From contig JAANDG010000619.1 of the NCBI GenBank assembly GCA_036852015.1, positions 20,594 through 84,593 on the forward strand: 64,000 nt of DNA, written 5' to 3'. Below are positions 1 to 13,518 of the stretch, piece by piece (position 1 is the stretch's first letter; each line of letters starts with the position of its first letter). The stretch is from Pelodera strongyloides (taxonomy: Eukaryota > Nematoda > Chromadorea > Rhabditida > Rhabditidae). Under the pieces are notes generated by a model, which ran no database searches, was not told where the DNA came from, and saw only the letters and a list, made by a program, of their open reading frames with translations. The translations under genes and the position numbers were made by a program.

Positions 1-769
1 TTTTGCGGATATTCCCAACTTATGCCTTTCCTATACCATATGTACAGTCTGTTATATGATCTCTTAAATAAAAATTATCCGAATGTACCGTTATAATTTT
101 TAGTTTTATTAAACAGAGCGAGTCATATAAACACAGGAATTAGGGAATAAATATGAATATAAATACATGGAAAGATACAAGGTTAGGAAGTACCAACACA
201 CAACGCTTTTTAAGAAAATGGAAATATGAAAACCATGAGGTATTACTAACGGCAGTGAAACATACCACATTATCACAAGAGTAAAAAATGCAAAAGGAAA
301 ACTTCCCAGAAGCGGAACAAAAACACCATATATACAAACATATACGTGTGCATCTTTGTAATAAATTATTGATATTATTATATGTACAAATATGAATCAA
401 AATGCAATCACAAACAAACCAACAAAGCATGATATGATACAGGACGTATCAACAAACGATTAAAAGGTAGAAAATATCTACAGGATAGAGATAGACGATA
501 AAACGAAATACACATATGTGTAGAACATTCATTACATTAGAAAAAAAACTACGATATACCAAAAAACGTCTGTGATCGCAGTCCAGGCCTACAATTACAC
601 CACCCAAAGCCCAAAAAGGCTAAAAGCTAAATTGTCCTCCCCCCTCCCACGTTCGCACAAACGCTCTTTATTTTAATTTAGAGTAATCAAGTTGGCTCCA
701 AAAGCCCAAAACGAGGTGCGGAATCCGAATCAGCAGCAGAAATTCACAGATAACTACTCAAACCACTTC
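1..769. other. 3' flank of NELF-B gene, no gene seen
   Basis: No convincing exon is visible on either strand. A minus-strand AATAAA (plus-strand TTTATT at 667-672) lies about 100 bases past the NELF-B stop codon and is a reasonable poly(A) signal for that gene. The rest is AT-rich sequence with short unconnected frames. Confidence 0.6.
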
Positions 770-3700
770 CTACTGCCTGGGCGTCATCGCCGGCTGCCGT
801 CTTGGTGTCATACTTGGTCGTTGTTGCTGGAACTGCGTGGGTGGTCCCATCGTGGGTGGTCCCAGTTGACCTGGCTGCATTCCTCCCATATATGAAGGCG
901 GCATCATGCTAGAACCTAAACACGATATAATGAAAGAAAAATCGGGCTCCTCACTCATTTTCCTTCCTCTCACTATCTCCCTCTCCTATCCTATACATAT
1001 ATCTCTTTTCTAATCTTTTTCTCTGTCCCTCTACACTTCGAATTCTCCACAAAGTTATATAATTTCAATTCAAGTGTCAATGATTACGGAAGTGAAGTAC
1101 CCAAATCCTAAGTAGGGGCCCTTTAAACGGGCCGTATTCACCAACACACAGGGAGCCCTCCCTAGGCTCACGAGCGCTCTGTATCTCTTCTGTTCGCGTA
1201 CTCTCTACGCACTCTTTAGTTCCCTGGGGAGGACAAGGAGGGCTCCCGGCTTGTTGGTGAATACGGCCATAGGACAGATATTCTCAGTGTTTACTACTCG
1301 ATCGCAAATAACAGGATAATGATCACACATAACGACATTACATGCTCCTTCTAAATCTAACCGGGTGGTCCTCTGGGAGTCATCGATGGGTGTTGCATGT
1401 GAGGAATGTGAGCCGGAGTGCCCATAACCATTGGATTCACTGTGGGATGTGGTAGTTCTTCCATTGGCTGAACAAAATGTGTTTGAAGGTTTCAACCGCT
1501 AACTATACGCAACTGTCAATATAAAAGGGAGCATAATGGTAATAATTTATCTTATAGATGTAATGAACACAAACCTTTGGGGTGATCTTGACCAAGATTC
1601 TCTTGTAAGCTTTCTCATAGCACTCCTTTTCATCTTCCGACAACGACATGCAAAGTTCCTGAAGTGTTGAAGTGTTTTAATTTTTTTTCACTTCCCGTTT
1701 TGTTTGAAAATGAAAGCTGTACCTGCACACCCCGACCCGATGTAGTGTGACATTCATTTTAAAGCGAAATACCACCCGGTTTGGGGTTTTTTCACCAAAA
1801 ATAGTTTGAAAAAAGTTATAAACGAAAATAAACATAACAACACAAACAAATAAGTGCATCTTGTATAAAAATGTTCTCAAACAACCATTTTTTTGCGATT
1901 TTGTATGGGAAAATTCGCTTCCGGCGATTTGCCGATTTTAATACTAGCACGGCTCCGGAAAAATCGAGGGATGGCCTTTTCAAATGATCACACACTCCGA
2001 AGCATCCAAATGACGAAATGTTGACAAAATATTTTGAATTTGGCTAGTAAAAGTCCAAAAATGCACATTTTGAAAACGGCGGTAAACGCACGGTTGTTTA
2101 CTCCTCCTCTTTTCGTATTTTTTTGTTGAGACCGACCGCTAATTCGCTTTAACAGTCTAACGCCTTATTAAATGACACAATAACAACGACCATCCAAGGA
2201 GATAAGCGCATAAATAAGAGTAAGTGAGAATGATGAATGCTAGAAAGATTGAAAAAAATCTATAAAATAAAACTCAAACCTCTGGAGAGACCCTTTCCAT
2301 AATCTCGGAGCATTTTTGCACGCCAATAATCGAGTGCATATGACTGACGATCCTCAGGATTTGATATTTGATTGCACAGTCAACCTAAATGTATACAAAC
2401 ATTTAGCATAGAAACTACATTACTACATCATTTGTTTTGTCCCAATGTAGAATTAGAATCACTCACTTACAAAGGTTTAAAAAAATCAGAAATCAAACAT
2501 CGGCTTAGCAATCCAAAACAGACCACGTCATCTCTTTTCGAATAATAGCTAAGTGTGTGTTTTTAGTGTTGCAGATTCATCAACTTTTGAGACATCACCT
2601 AGTTTCGGTGTTCATGTGAGCAGACAGACAACGGAATACAATTTAAACAAGTAGCCATCAATGTTCTCATCAGAAACATAAACTAGATAGAAAACAAACA
2701 AGGACGCACCGTCACATTTGCTAGTAGAATATCCTCGATGACCAGTTCCTGAACCTCCGATTTCGCAATGATATTCTCGTAGACGTTGGAGGAAAGAAGT
2801 CGGTGAACAAACAAATGACACCAAGGGCTCATCAGATGAACCTAGACAGACAACCAATCAAAAAAAAAGCACAACAACGTAGAAAATTAGCGAGAGGGGA
2901 GAGAGAAAGAGAAGGAGAGAGAGAAATTCCCAAATAAACAAAAAACGCATTCAGAGCAACAATGGTCATTGGCTAGGCGCTAGGGGCGAGAAACGGCTTA
3001 CTGCTTAAAACATCCAAAACATCCAAAGACATCTGGTGACATCTCGGATATCCAGAAACATCTGAAAACATCCCGGACATCTGTAAACATCCCGTACATC
3101 CAAAATACTCCGACATCCAGTAGTAATTCAAAATAGAAGTCATTTTTGGACATGAACTGCATTAATAATAAGACACTTTTTTACGGAGAGCATTTGGTGA
3201 CGAGGTAGGCGTAGGCTAGTGATACTTTTTCCTGGTTTTTCCTGGTCAATTTTCTTGCGATATGTCAGATAACGCGCATCGAGCAGCTTCGACGGTCACT
3301 CCAAACGGTCAACTTGAGGTAATGGTGCACTTTCTCGCATAATTAAACGACAGTGTAATAACATCTGCCCTGGTCAGCAATGGTCGAACACGCACCATAC
3401 CTTTACGAAAAGCAGACACTAACCCGAATAACCGCTTCACGAACCAAACAAATAAAAATAGCAAGAATGATCATCATCCACGCATTGGAACATGGCCAGA
3501 TGCCACGGATGTTTTTTTGGATGTGCTGCGTGTCTTGGATGTCTAGGGATGTTTTGGATGTCTAGGGTTGTTTCGGATGTCACGGATGTTTGTGGATGTC
3601 AGAGATGTTTTTGGATGTTTTAGATGTCTTAAGCAGTAAGCCGCGAGAAACGCATTTTCAAATACGAACTGATGGTGAGTTTTAGGATCGTATTTCATTA

Positions 3701-6700
3701 ACAGTTTCAGCTTATTTTTTTGTGACAGACACAGAGTATGTTAAACTCCGAGGCTATAAACAAAGGGGTAAATGTTTGTGAAAGCTGAAAGCAGCCTAAC
3801 CTCACATACCAAAGTTGAATACCCTTGATCGTGATTCGAATATAACACAAGACAATCGTAAACGGTATAAACAACATACCTTATCCTTAATATCGCGGAA
3901 GTGCTTCAAGTATCGCATGAGTCCCTTAACGTCCCCAACTCGTTTCTTATTAGGCAGAGTTTCCATCGCTTGGTGAACGAACAGAAGGCCAGCAATGAGC
4001 TAAATTGGGAGAACTCAATGCGAAAGGACACTAATGTTTTTAGAAAATAAAGATGCAGATCCGGTTGATAAAAAGAGATAATATCAGCTATATCCAAGCA
4101 TCGATATCACTAGTTTTATACATTATAAGGAACCGTTTGCCAGGAAAAATCATCCATAGAAACCGTCTACCTCAGCTCGAGTGAACGTGACCAATGTTTC
4201 CGAGGGATCACTTCGGTACTTCTTCACGTTAAATTCATCGACTTGGTCGCCTGAAGTTTTCACGATTGATAAAACAGGGAAGTGAAAGCGAACCGTACAA
4301 CCGTAAAGATAGATCCAGATCCAAAGACGAAGGACATTATCGTCATTATCATCTCTAATGTATCTAAAAAAAAAAAACAATTGACGAACAAAGCCTACAT
4401 TGTGCTTTAAGCAGATCGAAGCGCATGACATCTTCAATAGCCATTTTCCCGAGAGCCGGTAGGAATTTAGTGACGAAAATAGCATCCACAAACGTTGATG
4501 GCAATTCCTCCATCGAGAAAAGTTTCTAAAAACAAGATATTGTACTTTGTATTATAAATCATACATATGTAGAACGGTTGGAATGATGTAGGATAACGAC
4601 GCTGCTCTAGTATTTACTCTTGTATTTCGATGAACCTATAACAATGGAATGAAGCAACCACTATGTGCTTGCAAAAAAAAAGTTGAAACATCAAAAATTA
4701 GTGATAGTTACCTGACTGGTGGAACCAATCGCCAAAATCTTCACAATAACTTGAAGACTCATGGAATCCCGGGGCAATCCAGACGATTCGCGAAGCACCT
4801 GAAGGGAATAACTTATCAATATAACTGAAAACAATGACGTTCTATGCTAGTAATACTTCCGACAGAAAAAAAAGTTCCCTTATAATAAACGACCCTACTC
4901 GCGACATAACTGCACGATAATTTATTGAAAGTTTGATAACAACAAAAGAAAATAAAAACAGCAAATATTTCCAGTTTCGAATGTATAAGTGAAAGTACCT
5001 AGTACAGTACAGTATCTCAAACCGAAGTCTTACCTTTATCACCATGGAACATAAAAAGTGCACCACATGAGAATCCGACGCAACCATCGCAATGTCGCAA
5101 AACTCCTGAATGAGTGATTATTGGACAGGACACTTGGCTTCAAAAAGCCCAAATTCAGGATAGAACAACCTAAAATCAAGACTGAACTGCTTATAAATAA
5201 GGAAAATGAACATACATCCAATGTAAAAGGTTTCTCCAAAATATTTTTGAGCCTCGTCGTCAAGTTGGCGTCCATCAGTTTGTCACGAACGCATGTATCC
5301 AGACATTTTGCAAATTCGTAGCAAGGATCTAGAAAGTTGATTTTATGTTTTACTTGGATTAGAGTGGTGTTGTAAGTTGTAGTACATAAATAAATTTCTG
5401 GATAAACGAGAAATGGAGAACAAACAACTTAGGCTTATGTCAGTAAGTTTATTTGCTTGTGCTAATCGGAAAAACGTTCGCCAAAAAAAAACTAACCAGC
5501 CTTGACTACAAAATCTAGCGTCATTTCATGTGCTGAAATTACGAGCTCGGAACGGAGCGAGCAAAGATGCACGTTGCCACTTTCTTTGTACCTGTAATGG
5601 GAAATTGTACCAGTACATTCATTCGGATTACCACCTATAAAACAACCTAATCCAGTTACCAAGTTTCCAGAATCGAACGCATATGCGAGTAGATCTGCCT
5701 AATAAGAATGCTACGTCTCCAGTTAACGATGCAATAAACTAGGAGCCAAGTATTCCAAAAGTTACCTCTTTTTGACGAGCGCAATCAATTTCAAATAGAG
5801 CTGTTCATGAGACCCGACCATTTGAATTATGCCTAAATTGGGATGAAGATACATATTATAAGAAGTTCTACTCAACATAATATCACACACATCAGGAAAT
5901 ACACAGCACAGCCTAACTGCCTAACACGGCAAAGGCAGGTATTTCGTTAAATTACGCAGAGGCATTAGGAAATACTACATACTACAAATTGTCATAATGT
6001 ATCATGTCTTGTCATAACGCCTATAAATTGTCATGATATGAAAATGAAAGGAATAGTCACTCACTAATTATCTGTGGCCATTGTCGTCGACTTTTCGTTG
6101 TTTCTCCAGTAAAGAAATTCGTTGTAAGGGGATCAATTGTACATTCAACCTAAAAATAATTAACAAACTTTAAAACTTTAGCACAACTTCGATAATTCAG
6201 ATCAGATGCGAAGGCACAATCATACGAATATAAAGAAAATATGGATAAATCTATCCGCTTGCGCCGATTATAAAATTAAAAAGGAATACTTTCACGTTTA
6301 ACAGAGGAAAAGTTAATAAACGAGAAGGCACAAATTTGAGACTTGGGATAAGATAAAACTGAAACTATATAAAAATACACATACATTTCGTTTTGCCTTC
6401 AAGTAGTCGTCGATTACGGGTTGAACGGCCTTTTCAAATTCCTCATTGTGTATTAGCCACAGTTGTTGTTTGACGTTCACGGCGCATAGTGCATAAAGCT
6501 CAGGGTCGTGAAGAATTTGTTCCAAGTAACTAAAAGGTACAGTGTTATATATAGGGCCTGCGTCTGCACCCCATCCTATACCGAAATTACTCAAAAATTG
6601 GATGACGTGATCAATACCAATACAGTAATACTATTTTTGCAGTCGAAATATTCGAAATGCAGCACGCAACCCACCATCACCAAGAACGTTGGTATTTCAA

Positions 6701-8049
6701 TTTTCAGCGGTATTCATCTACGGTCAGTTTTTACCGGAAACAGTATTATCCAAATTCAATTACCTCTCTGGAATTGACTGCAATTGTTTCAGAGTTTCTA
6801 GAACGATAGGACGTATCTGCGGAAGTGAGTACAGAGGGAAGCATTTCTCCAGCTGCCTTTCCAGTTTCTTATTTGCCTAAAAACTGAAACAGTTAGAACC
6901 GGCAAATTTAATCAAAATACAAATAAAATTACTACGGTAGGCATGCTGATGGGTGGATCGCTGCAGCACGAGAAAAATAGCCCAAAAGTGTTATCTGTTA
7001 TCATTATTATACTTAGAAGGCGCTCAGCTATATGTACACTGTACACCACAGAAACACTGGTGGATGAAAGCGATAGTGAATAGTGAACCCCCGCTTATTG
7101 GATGATACACAACATAATAATAATCCAATACGGCACAATAAAATGGAACGGGGCCATTGAAAGGGGGTTCACCGAAAATACACCGCGTAAATTTAGTTTA
7201 TGGTTTTTCGTTACCCACTAAACAAACAATTGAAAAAGAATGACAAATAACAACAACGCACCTCCTCTGTTTTAGTCTTTCCAAGTTCTTTAATCCTATC
7301 GACAAGTCGCTCGCCAAGATCAACAACGGCCTGCAAATGGTTACCGATCCACTTAATTATCATTAGTAACACATAAGAATTCGGCTATCATGAGCTAGAG
7401 AGACACAACTGTTTTAAAACAGGTGTTTGTTGTGTTTCGCTGTTTATTGCGTACAGATACCGCAACAGATAGAATAAATCTCAATATATAAAATACTAAC
7501 TGTATCTTAATTTTCGGGGATAGGATAAAAAGAGTGTCGCAGCTCAATATCGAAGTATGCATATGGTAATTGGGCAATTGTTCTATCATGTGAATTTCTT
7601 ACGTTGGAAACTTTGTATATAAGTATGCCCATGCTAAACCAATCATATTTCCATGTAAGTCGCCTCAGGCGGCGTGAGCCGACTGGTATATATATATATG
7701 TATGGCTGAAAAACTTACAAGTTCGTGGAATTCTTTACGTCGCACATCGTGCATATCCAACAACTTCAGGGCGGGTTCCAAAGATTCCAACTAAAATAAA
7801 GAAATAAATGTAATTTACCTCTCAAGCAATAAATTAGTGTTCAAGTGTCCATTTCCCAACGCTGCACAGGACATTTAGGAATACAGAACGTAGAATGCAA
7901 ATAAGGAAGCACAGTACCTGCAAGCCATTCTCCGTTTGAAACTTCCTAACGGCATTCAGAAACGTATTAACCTTCCGGGGTTTCGAAAGGATTTGCTTTA
8001 TATGAGAGGGTCCTGGATACCCTAACTTCTCCAGCGCATTGGCCGGCAT
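770..8049 (-). CDS. NELFB: Negative elongation factor subunit B (NELF-B/COBRA1)
   Basis: Nineteen exons join in phase to 649 aa: 8049-7918, 7790-7719, 7330-7262, 6876-6764, 6529-6385, 6149-6065, 5832-5766, 5591-5497, 5328-5216, 5105-5034, 4798-4712, 4525-4399, 4250-4171, 3999-3880, 2841-2710, 2384-2280, 1658-1575, 1467-1362, 915-770. The translation follows vertebrate NELF-B end to end. Shared landmarks include FQTENG near residue 37, a LEPALKLLDMH block, LCAVNVKQQLW, NFFTG..TKSRRQ, GNVHLCSLRSEL, DPCYEF..CLDTCVRDK and LPRDS. The ATG chosen aligns with the human N-terminus. NELF-B is the helical scaffold that bridges NELF-A/C and NELF-E in the complex that holds RNA polymerase II paused just past promoters. 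The last about 80 residues are a Met/Pro/Gln-rich tail unlike the human end (580 aa). Exon edges were chosen by eye. The unusual point is its presence in a nematode, since C. elegans is reported to lack NELF. Confidence 0.93.
1130..1268. mobile_element. 139-bp MITE in last NELF-B intron
   Basis: Terminal inverted repeats begin GGCCGTATTCACCAACA and return as TGTTGGTGAATACGGCC, with a second matching block GGGAGCCCTCC/GGAGGGCTCCC just inside. No clear target duplication. Related sequences are at 45485-45626 and about 46079-46167. It lies between exons 18 and 19 of NELF-B. Confidence 0.75.
2995..3642. mobile_element. 648-bp foldback element with 9-bp target duplication (Mutator-like MITE)
   Basis: The ends are inverted copies (GGCTTACTGCTTAA ... 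TTAAGCAGTAAGCC), flanked on both sides by the same 9 bases, GCGAGAAAC (2986-2994 and 3643-3651). Inside both ends are arrays of a degenerate 10-12 base motif with core ACATCC (left) and GGATGT (right). A 9-bp duplication with long TIRs and subterminal repeats is typical of Mutator-superfamily elements. No transposase is encoded. It sits in the NELF-B intron between exons 14 and 15. Confidence 0.85.
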
Positions 8050-8072
8050 CTGTAACAGATTGCTTTAACAAG
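8050..8072 (-). promoter_or_regulatory. Splice acceptor directly at the NELF-B ATG (possible spliced-leader site)
   Basis: On the minus strand CTGTTACAG abuts the ATG, so an RNA splice acceptor ends exactly at the start codon. The N-terminus already aligns with human NELF-B, so no missing coding exon is required. Either a 5'UTR intron or nematode trans-splicing would explain it. Confidence 0.5.
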
Positions 8073-9102
8073 GCAAGAACACGGAGGAGAAGATCACGAA
8101 TTGTTGCAAGAAACCGAATAGACAGCCTCTTGGGCACTCTTAACCGAATAGATCCATGAAGAGTGCAAAACCTTTAAGTGAACTCTATTCATAAAAAAGT
8201 AAAAAGACTACCCATAATATACTAAACATAGTATGCGATGATGCGCGCGTAAAATTCGAATCATGAACTGAAATTCTCGTAAAAATCGAGTTTACGTACT
8301 ACGCGCACTGCTATGCACGAAACATGCATTCTTTAATATTTATTCATCATTTGAATTTTGCCGTAGTCTTGAATTTTTCAAAAAAAAAAAATTTGGTTGC
8401 AAAATTAAAATTATTCACGATTGTAACTTTATGAACTTATTTAAGTGTTGTTGTTTTATACTTCGTGCTAAACAGGTTTGACGAGCTAGGTTCGAACACA
8501 TTATGGTGTTTCGAATCTCCGAAGAAAGTGACGAAATGTTGTTTGAACTGAACCACTGGTAAATGCTCCTTTGAAATCGCCTAGCCATAGTTGGGGTTTA
8601 CTGCGGCGCTTGTTTTCTATTTCAAGGTTCTGATTCTAATCTGAGGGCATAGTTGTTAGGCTAAGCGTTTTCTTTGCTGCTTCTCCTTTCCTGGTTCGAG
8701 AAACGAAAGGCTCCTCTCTTTTGAAAACGCTGACAATTTTCACTTTTATGAACAGTTTAGAATGCAACCCGCATCGGGATCACAAGTCCTCTGCGTTGGT
8801 TTCATAAAAACGACCTAACAAGTTGCTCCGTTGTGCGTGGCAAAAATGACCAACGTTTATGTAATATTCTCGTTCGTAGTTTCTATATTCAAAATTTTCA
8901 AGTATTTCTTGTTTCAAGCGCGGTCCGCAGCCGTGATGTGCTGATAGTTAAATGTTGGCCCTGCCCAAGGGCTAGTTTACAATGTCGAAATTGAGGAGAA
9001 CGTTTTCTAAAATCATTTTCGAGACGAGATAGCATAGCCGTCCCGAAATTACCTTGTCGAAACGTTCGAAACCTGAAATACCGTATGAATTGTATATCTT
9101 AA

Positions 9103-9361
9103 AGCCGCGTTCGAGTTGGGGAAAAGTTGGTGGAATTCCGGAATTCCGCCGTTCGAGTTGGACAGAAAAACGTGCGTGGAAAAGCAAAATACCGTAGTGG
9201 AATCGTTGTGGGATTATATTTTTGACCACTGCATGAGCCAAAAATGACGCTTGACCCCGACGGTTGGGGTTAAATAGCGGAAAAAACATTTACGTTTCCG
9301 GTATCCCATATCGAACGGTGGAATTCCGGATTTCCACAACTTTTCCCAACTCGAACGCGGC
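9103..9361. mobile_element. MITE with TTAA flanks
   Basis: Inverted ends AGCCGCGTTCGAGTTGGG and CCCAACTCGAACGCGGC continue inward for about 55 bases with few mismatches (GGAATTCCGG on both sides). TTAA lies at 9099-9102 and 9362-9365. The outermost base is offset by one, so the exact target duplication is TTAA or a 3-base variant. Confidence 0.75.
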
Positions 9362-10888
9362 TTAAACGTAGTAGTTAGCTTGGTAAATTTGCCCATTTCA
9401 GTACTGACTGCCGAGCACCGATATGAGCACCGCTGTCGCACAAGGACAGCATTTTAATGGACTGAATCAGGTTGGTTATCGTTTTTTTTTCTGGTTTAAT
9501 CTATGAGAATTGAGAATGCATTTTTATTGAAAATATTGTCCATTATAATTACTTAGTTTTTATCACTATTGTTGCATAACTGCGCAGAATGGACGTACAG
9601 TGTCATAATTTCAACTTTTAATATGCATGGCATTACTCAACACTGACTTGCAACGGGGAGGGGATTAATACACCGTGTATCCGATATCGCTGTGCTTGTA
9701 GCTTCTATTTTATACGTGCTTTAAAGTAAAGTTTTTGACTGCAAAATTTCACGGGCAATCCAGCACTCCGCAGTTATATTCCTTAATCCTTATTCGGATT
9801 ATCTCAATAGGCCGAATGCCGAAAAAATTTATACCACCACAACTAAGTGAACTAGCATTCTAAGTAACAAATTTCCACGTCTCATATTAGGTATTGTTAG
9901 TTGCTAATAGGGGAATGTATTTGTGATAATCAGGAATTTGTCACACTTACTAGTTTTTGACGGCTTCCCACATTCCGAGCATTTGACTCTTGCCTCTTGC
10001 CCGTTTTCAAAAATCCGAACCCCTCTCCTCTCTCGTCACGTTCGCTTGGTTGTTCTGGTTGTGCTAGTGCCCCTCGTGTGTCCCGTCGCCCCCGATCCGC
10101 TTGTTTGACTTGGCTGTATGGTCGTCCCGTTCCTCCCGCACTGTACATAGTCGCATTTCGCGCAACACTGGATCAATCCTATTGCGTATCATATGGTCTT
10201 TTTTCTCTTGGTTTACACCTCTGTGCCCTAACACTAACATTTTATTCATCTTTGAAGTTGTCATACTGAAATTTGCAATTTGAAACCAAAGAAGTCAGAA
10301 ATTCTCTTCATTGTCCATCAAGGCTTTTCAGAGCAATAATTATTGTTAACAGCATCAGAAAGTAGGCAAAATGTGAGTTACTTTTGTAGTAGACTGTTGG
10401 ACTTTGGTTAAAATTGGTATGTGATCTGGTTATTCTCTTTTCCTTACGATTGCGATTGTGAGATCAAGCACATTTTATTGTATTCTTTTCCCTTTTATCT
10501 TTCCGAGTTTCTCAGCCGTGTCTTTTCTATTATATTCCGAATGATAAGTCTTTTCCTTGTTCTGACTGCTGATTCTCTTGGTGTAATATCGTCGTGTATT
10601 GGAATTTGGATTCTTTGTATGTTTCCGATTTCCCCCCTCACTGTCTAGCCGCTTATTCGCCATTCCTTAGCCACGTTCTTTTGTAGCACACGCGCTGCTA
10701 TAGCTATTGCGGGCGGGGTGTGAATATGTCTTTGTGACTTGCCTCTCGGGGGTTGTACTTCCTTTTGTGTACCGTTTTTGTTTGCCCACATGTGTTGAGC
10801 ACACTTTTGCTTCACACAACTTTCCCTTGCGGATCCTGGTTGAAAAACGTGATATAAGTTATGACTTTTTTTTTAGCGAAATTGATTT

Positions 10889-10909
10889 GGGGGGGGGGGG
10901 GGGGGGGGG
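10889..10909 (+). repeat. Poly-G tract, 21 G
   Basis: An uninterrupted run of 21 guanines in the region upstream of the kinase gene. Such runs fold into G-quadruplexes; in C. elegans they are deletion-prone when the FANCJ-type helicase dog-1 is lost. Confidence 0.95.
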
Positions 10910-13518
10910 TTGACTTGTTGTCTTGTTGTCTAGAGTAATCTTTTTTTCCGTCGTAATATTCCTAGAGGCGCAGTTGCGCTAGTTAACATATGCTTCTCGT
11001 CTTTGAATTATTTGAATCTTGAATCCCAGACGCAGATAAGTATGGCCGTATTTAACTCTTTGTTGACTTTGACTTGACTCCTTGACTGTATAGTATACTA
11101 TTTGTTTTATGATTTTCTTCATTGCCATGTCAGATAGGATGTGTGTGTGCTATATGCATTTTTTTGTCTTTGCGCTGGTTTAGAGGGTTTCGCTAGCGGC
11201 TAGCCACTAGCACCACATTAGGGCATGAGGCATGAGGCTTTGAGACGTCTTTGAGGAGGCTTGAACCGGTTGCAACAGATTGTATCGTAATAGTTTAGTT
11301 CTTCGCATGTTCCATGTTGTTTTGAAGTGTTGAATGAGTGCATGACACATATGACATCTTTTGAATATCAGTCGTATTTCGTACCATTCGGACATGATTA
11401 GACTGCATTTATGAGTATCGGAGTAAGCGAAATAGTTAGCCAGCTAACAAAGCAAATAAGAAAACCATGGACCGTCCGCAGAGACAGTTACAGTTTATCT
11501 GAGCTAGTGGGATTTCTCTCAACAGTTACGATGTTGCAATTTCCGAAGCCTCCCGCAGCGCTGTATGTGTAGAGGCATTGTGATTGTGGAATAGTAAATA
11601 GGAGATAGTGACCGGATTGGAATATTAAACCCCTCATCTTTCTTATGCTGTTGTGCTCTTCGTTTGTTCATCTTTACGGTTCATTTTTCTAGCAGCACAT
11701 TAACAAATTAACATTAACAAGTGCGTGAATTTTGTGTGTTAGTTTTGTTCCACTCCGTGGCTCAGTCGCTCAGTATAGTACAGTTGTAGTAGTTTAATAG
11801 AAGCGTTCACTACTGCCTGCCCGTTTTGACGAAATAGGATTATCACGAACTATGTTGCATTCTATTATTAATTATTAGTAGGTCTGCATATTGCATATTG
11901 AAATTGAAGTGACCAATCTTTGATCGATCCACTGTCCACACCCGCACGCCGCACGTAGTTTGCAAATCTGGATCTGCGTGTGCCCGTCTTGCAGTTGGGT
12001 GCATGAGCGTTGACATACTGAATGTTCGTCGTTTTGATTGGCTAGTTAAAGCATGCCGCGCGCGCGTTGTTTGTGTGCTGCACTCGCTCTCACTTTGAGT
12101 GCGCGTGTGCACATCTTACACTACACTACTCCCACACCTTCCTTAAATATTAACCATACGAGCGGCGTTCCTGTCTGTTTTCTGTACGATTATTTATCAT
12201 AGTTTTATTTCAATTTTAATTTGGCCAGTCAATCGTCAGTGTGAATTGTGAAATAGTCCGAAACGCATGTTGCCTTGCCTGTTTTTATTTAACTTGACCG
12301 TTCTATTTTTTTTCCGAACATTATGTGGCTTACTATATCCTTACCTGGTGACGCCGGTGACGCGAATTTGAATTTTAAAATCCAGCGTCGTGCTGTTACT
12401 GATAAAGTAAAAGTAGACGTGTTGAATTCCCCTAGCCTCCAGAAAAAATTGTTTTGTCCGGTTTCTTGTTTATTTTACTCGAATTGGTGCGAGTTGCGTT
12501 GCGTATGGCAAAGAAAAAGAAATGAAAGAAAACCTCTTACAATTCAATTAGTTTAGTAATAGGTTGCCTTTTGTCGTGAGTCTCATCACTTATACCCTCT
12601 TAACCTCGGCACTGGCACTCGAACCAGTCCAGTCCTCATTGTTGGAAGGAAGATACGTTGATTTGGAATTTGGAATAGACGCTTAGACGGTAACAAACGC
12701 TCGTGCATTATTTTGTAATTGAGCTGTACTACACACGTTAACTGAATTGAATTGCACAATTGCACTTGTTTTCACACTTGTGGTGTGGTGTCTGAAGTGC
12801 CACAGTCCACCCAAAAGAAGAGGTGTTTATTGATTATTCCTACACTCTTACACGCATGTTTTGGAGGAATGCTGAAAAATTAATTGATTGATTAATTGAT
12901 TGATTGACTGATTATACTCTTATAGCTAAAATAGCTTGCATCCATTCCTCATGCACCCCCATTTCCATTTAATAGTTGTGCGTCATAGGAAAGTGAGTCC
13001 TCCTCACTCAGTCTCAGTCGGTCTTCTTCTTGTCTTTCTCTGGAATGTACGATTTTAGAGTTTTATTGCCGCTTATCACTATTATCACAGCAATAAGCGC
13101 TTTCCTTGCCCCCCACAATACTCTCGGCGTTTGCCGTTACATATTCCCTATGTGATAAGGTTCTCGATGCGGTATCTGGCTTGTTTCGTATTACAGATCA
13201 AACACTTCTTCGTTTTGTTCGATTAATTTAATGATTTTCATTTTTTTAGGTAAAATAGTAGTTTGCTTGAGTGAAGTTAAGCTGAAATTTGTTGCTTTTT
13301 TCTGTTGTATTGTAATTTGTAATTTGTAATGGTAATGGTATGAATTCCTGGTCCATGGTCCTTCTTTCTGCTGACTGCTCTGACATTGTTTCTTTTTCCT
13401 ATGGATCATGGATTAATTCATATTTTTTATCTCTTTCCTCTTTTCTCGTTCTTTTGTTTTGGTCTCTGTATCTCTGTTATTTGTTTTCTTATTAATATTT
13501 TCTTCTTGTAATTACTGT

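Larger units (their letters stand above)
8073..13518. other. Divergent intergenic region between NELF-B and GCK-III genes
   Basis: About 5.4 kb with no exon I can support on either strand. It holds one MITE (9103-9361), a 21-G run (10889-10909) and pyrimidine-rich stretches. It presumably contains both promoters and any upstream untranslated exons of the kinase, none of which can be placed from sequence alone. Confidence 0.55.

Noticed and set aside
9214..9441. 75-codon minus-strand frame as an upstream exon of NELF-B
   Set aside because: It lies within a MITE and its flank, and NELF-B already has a human-like N-terminus at 8049.
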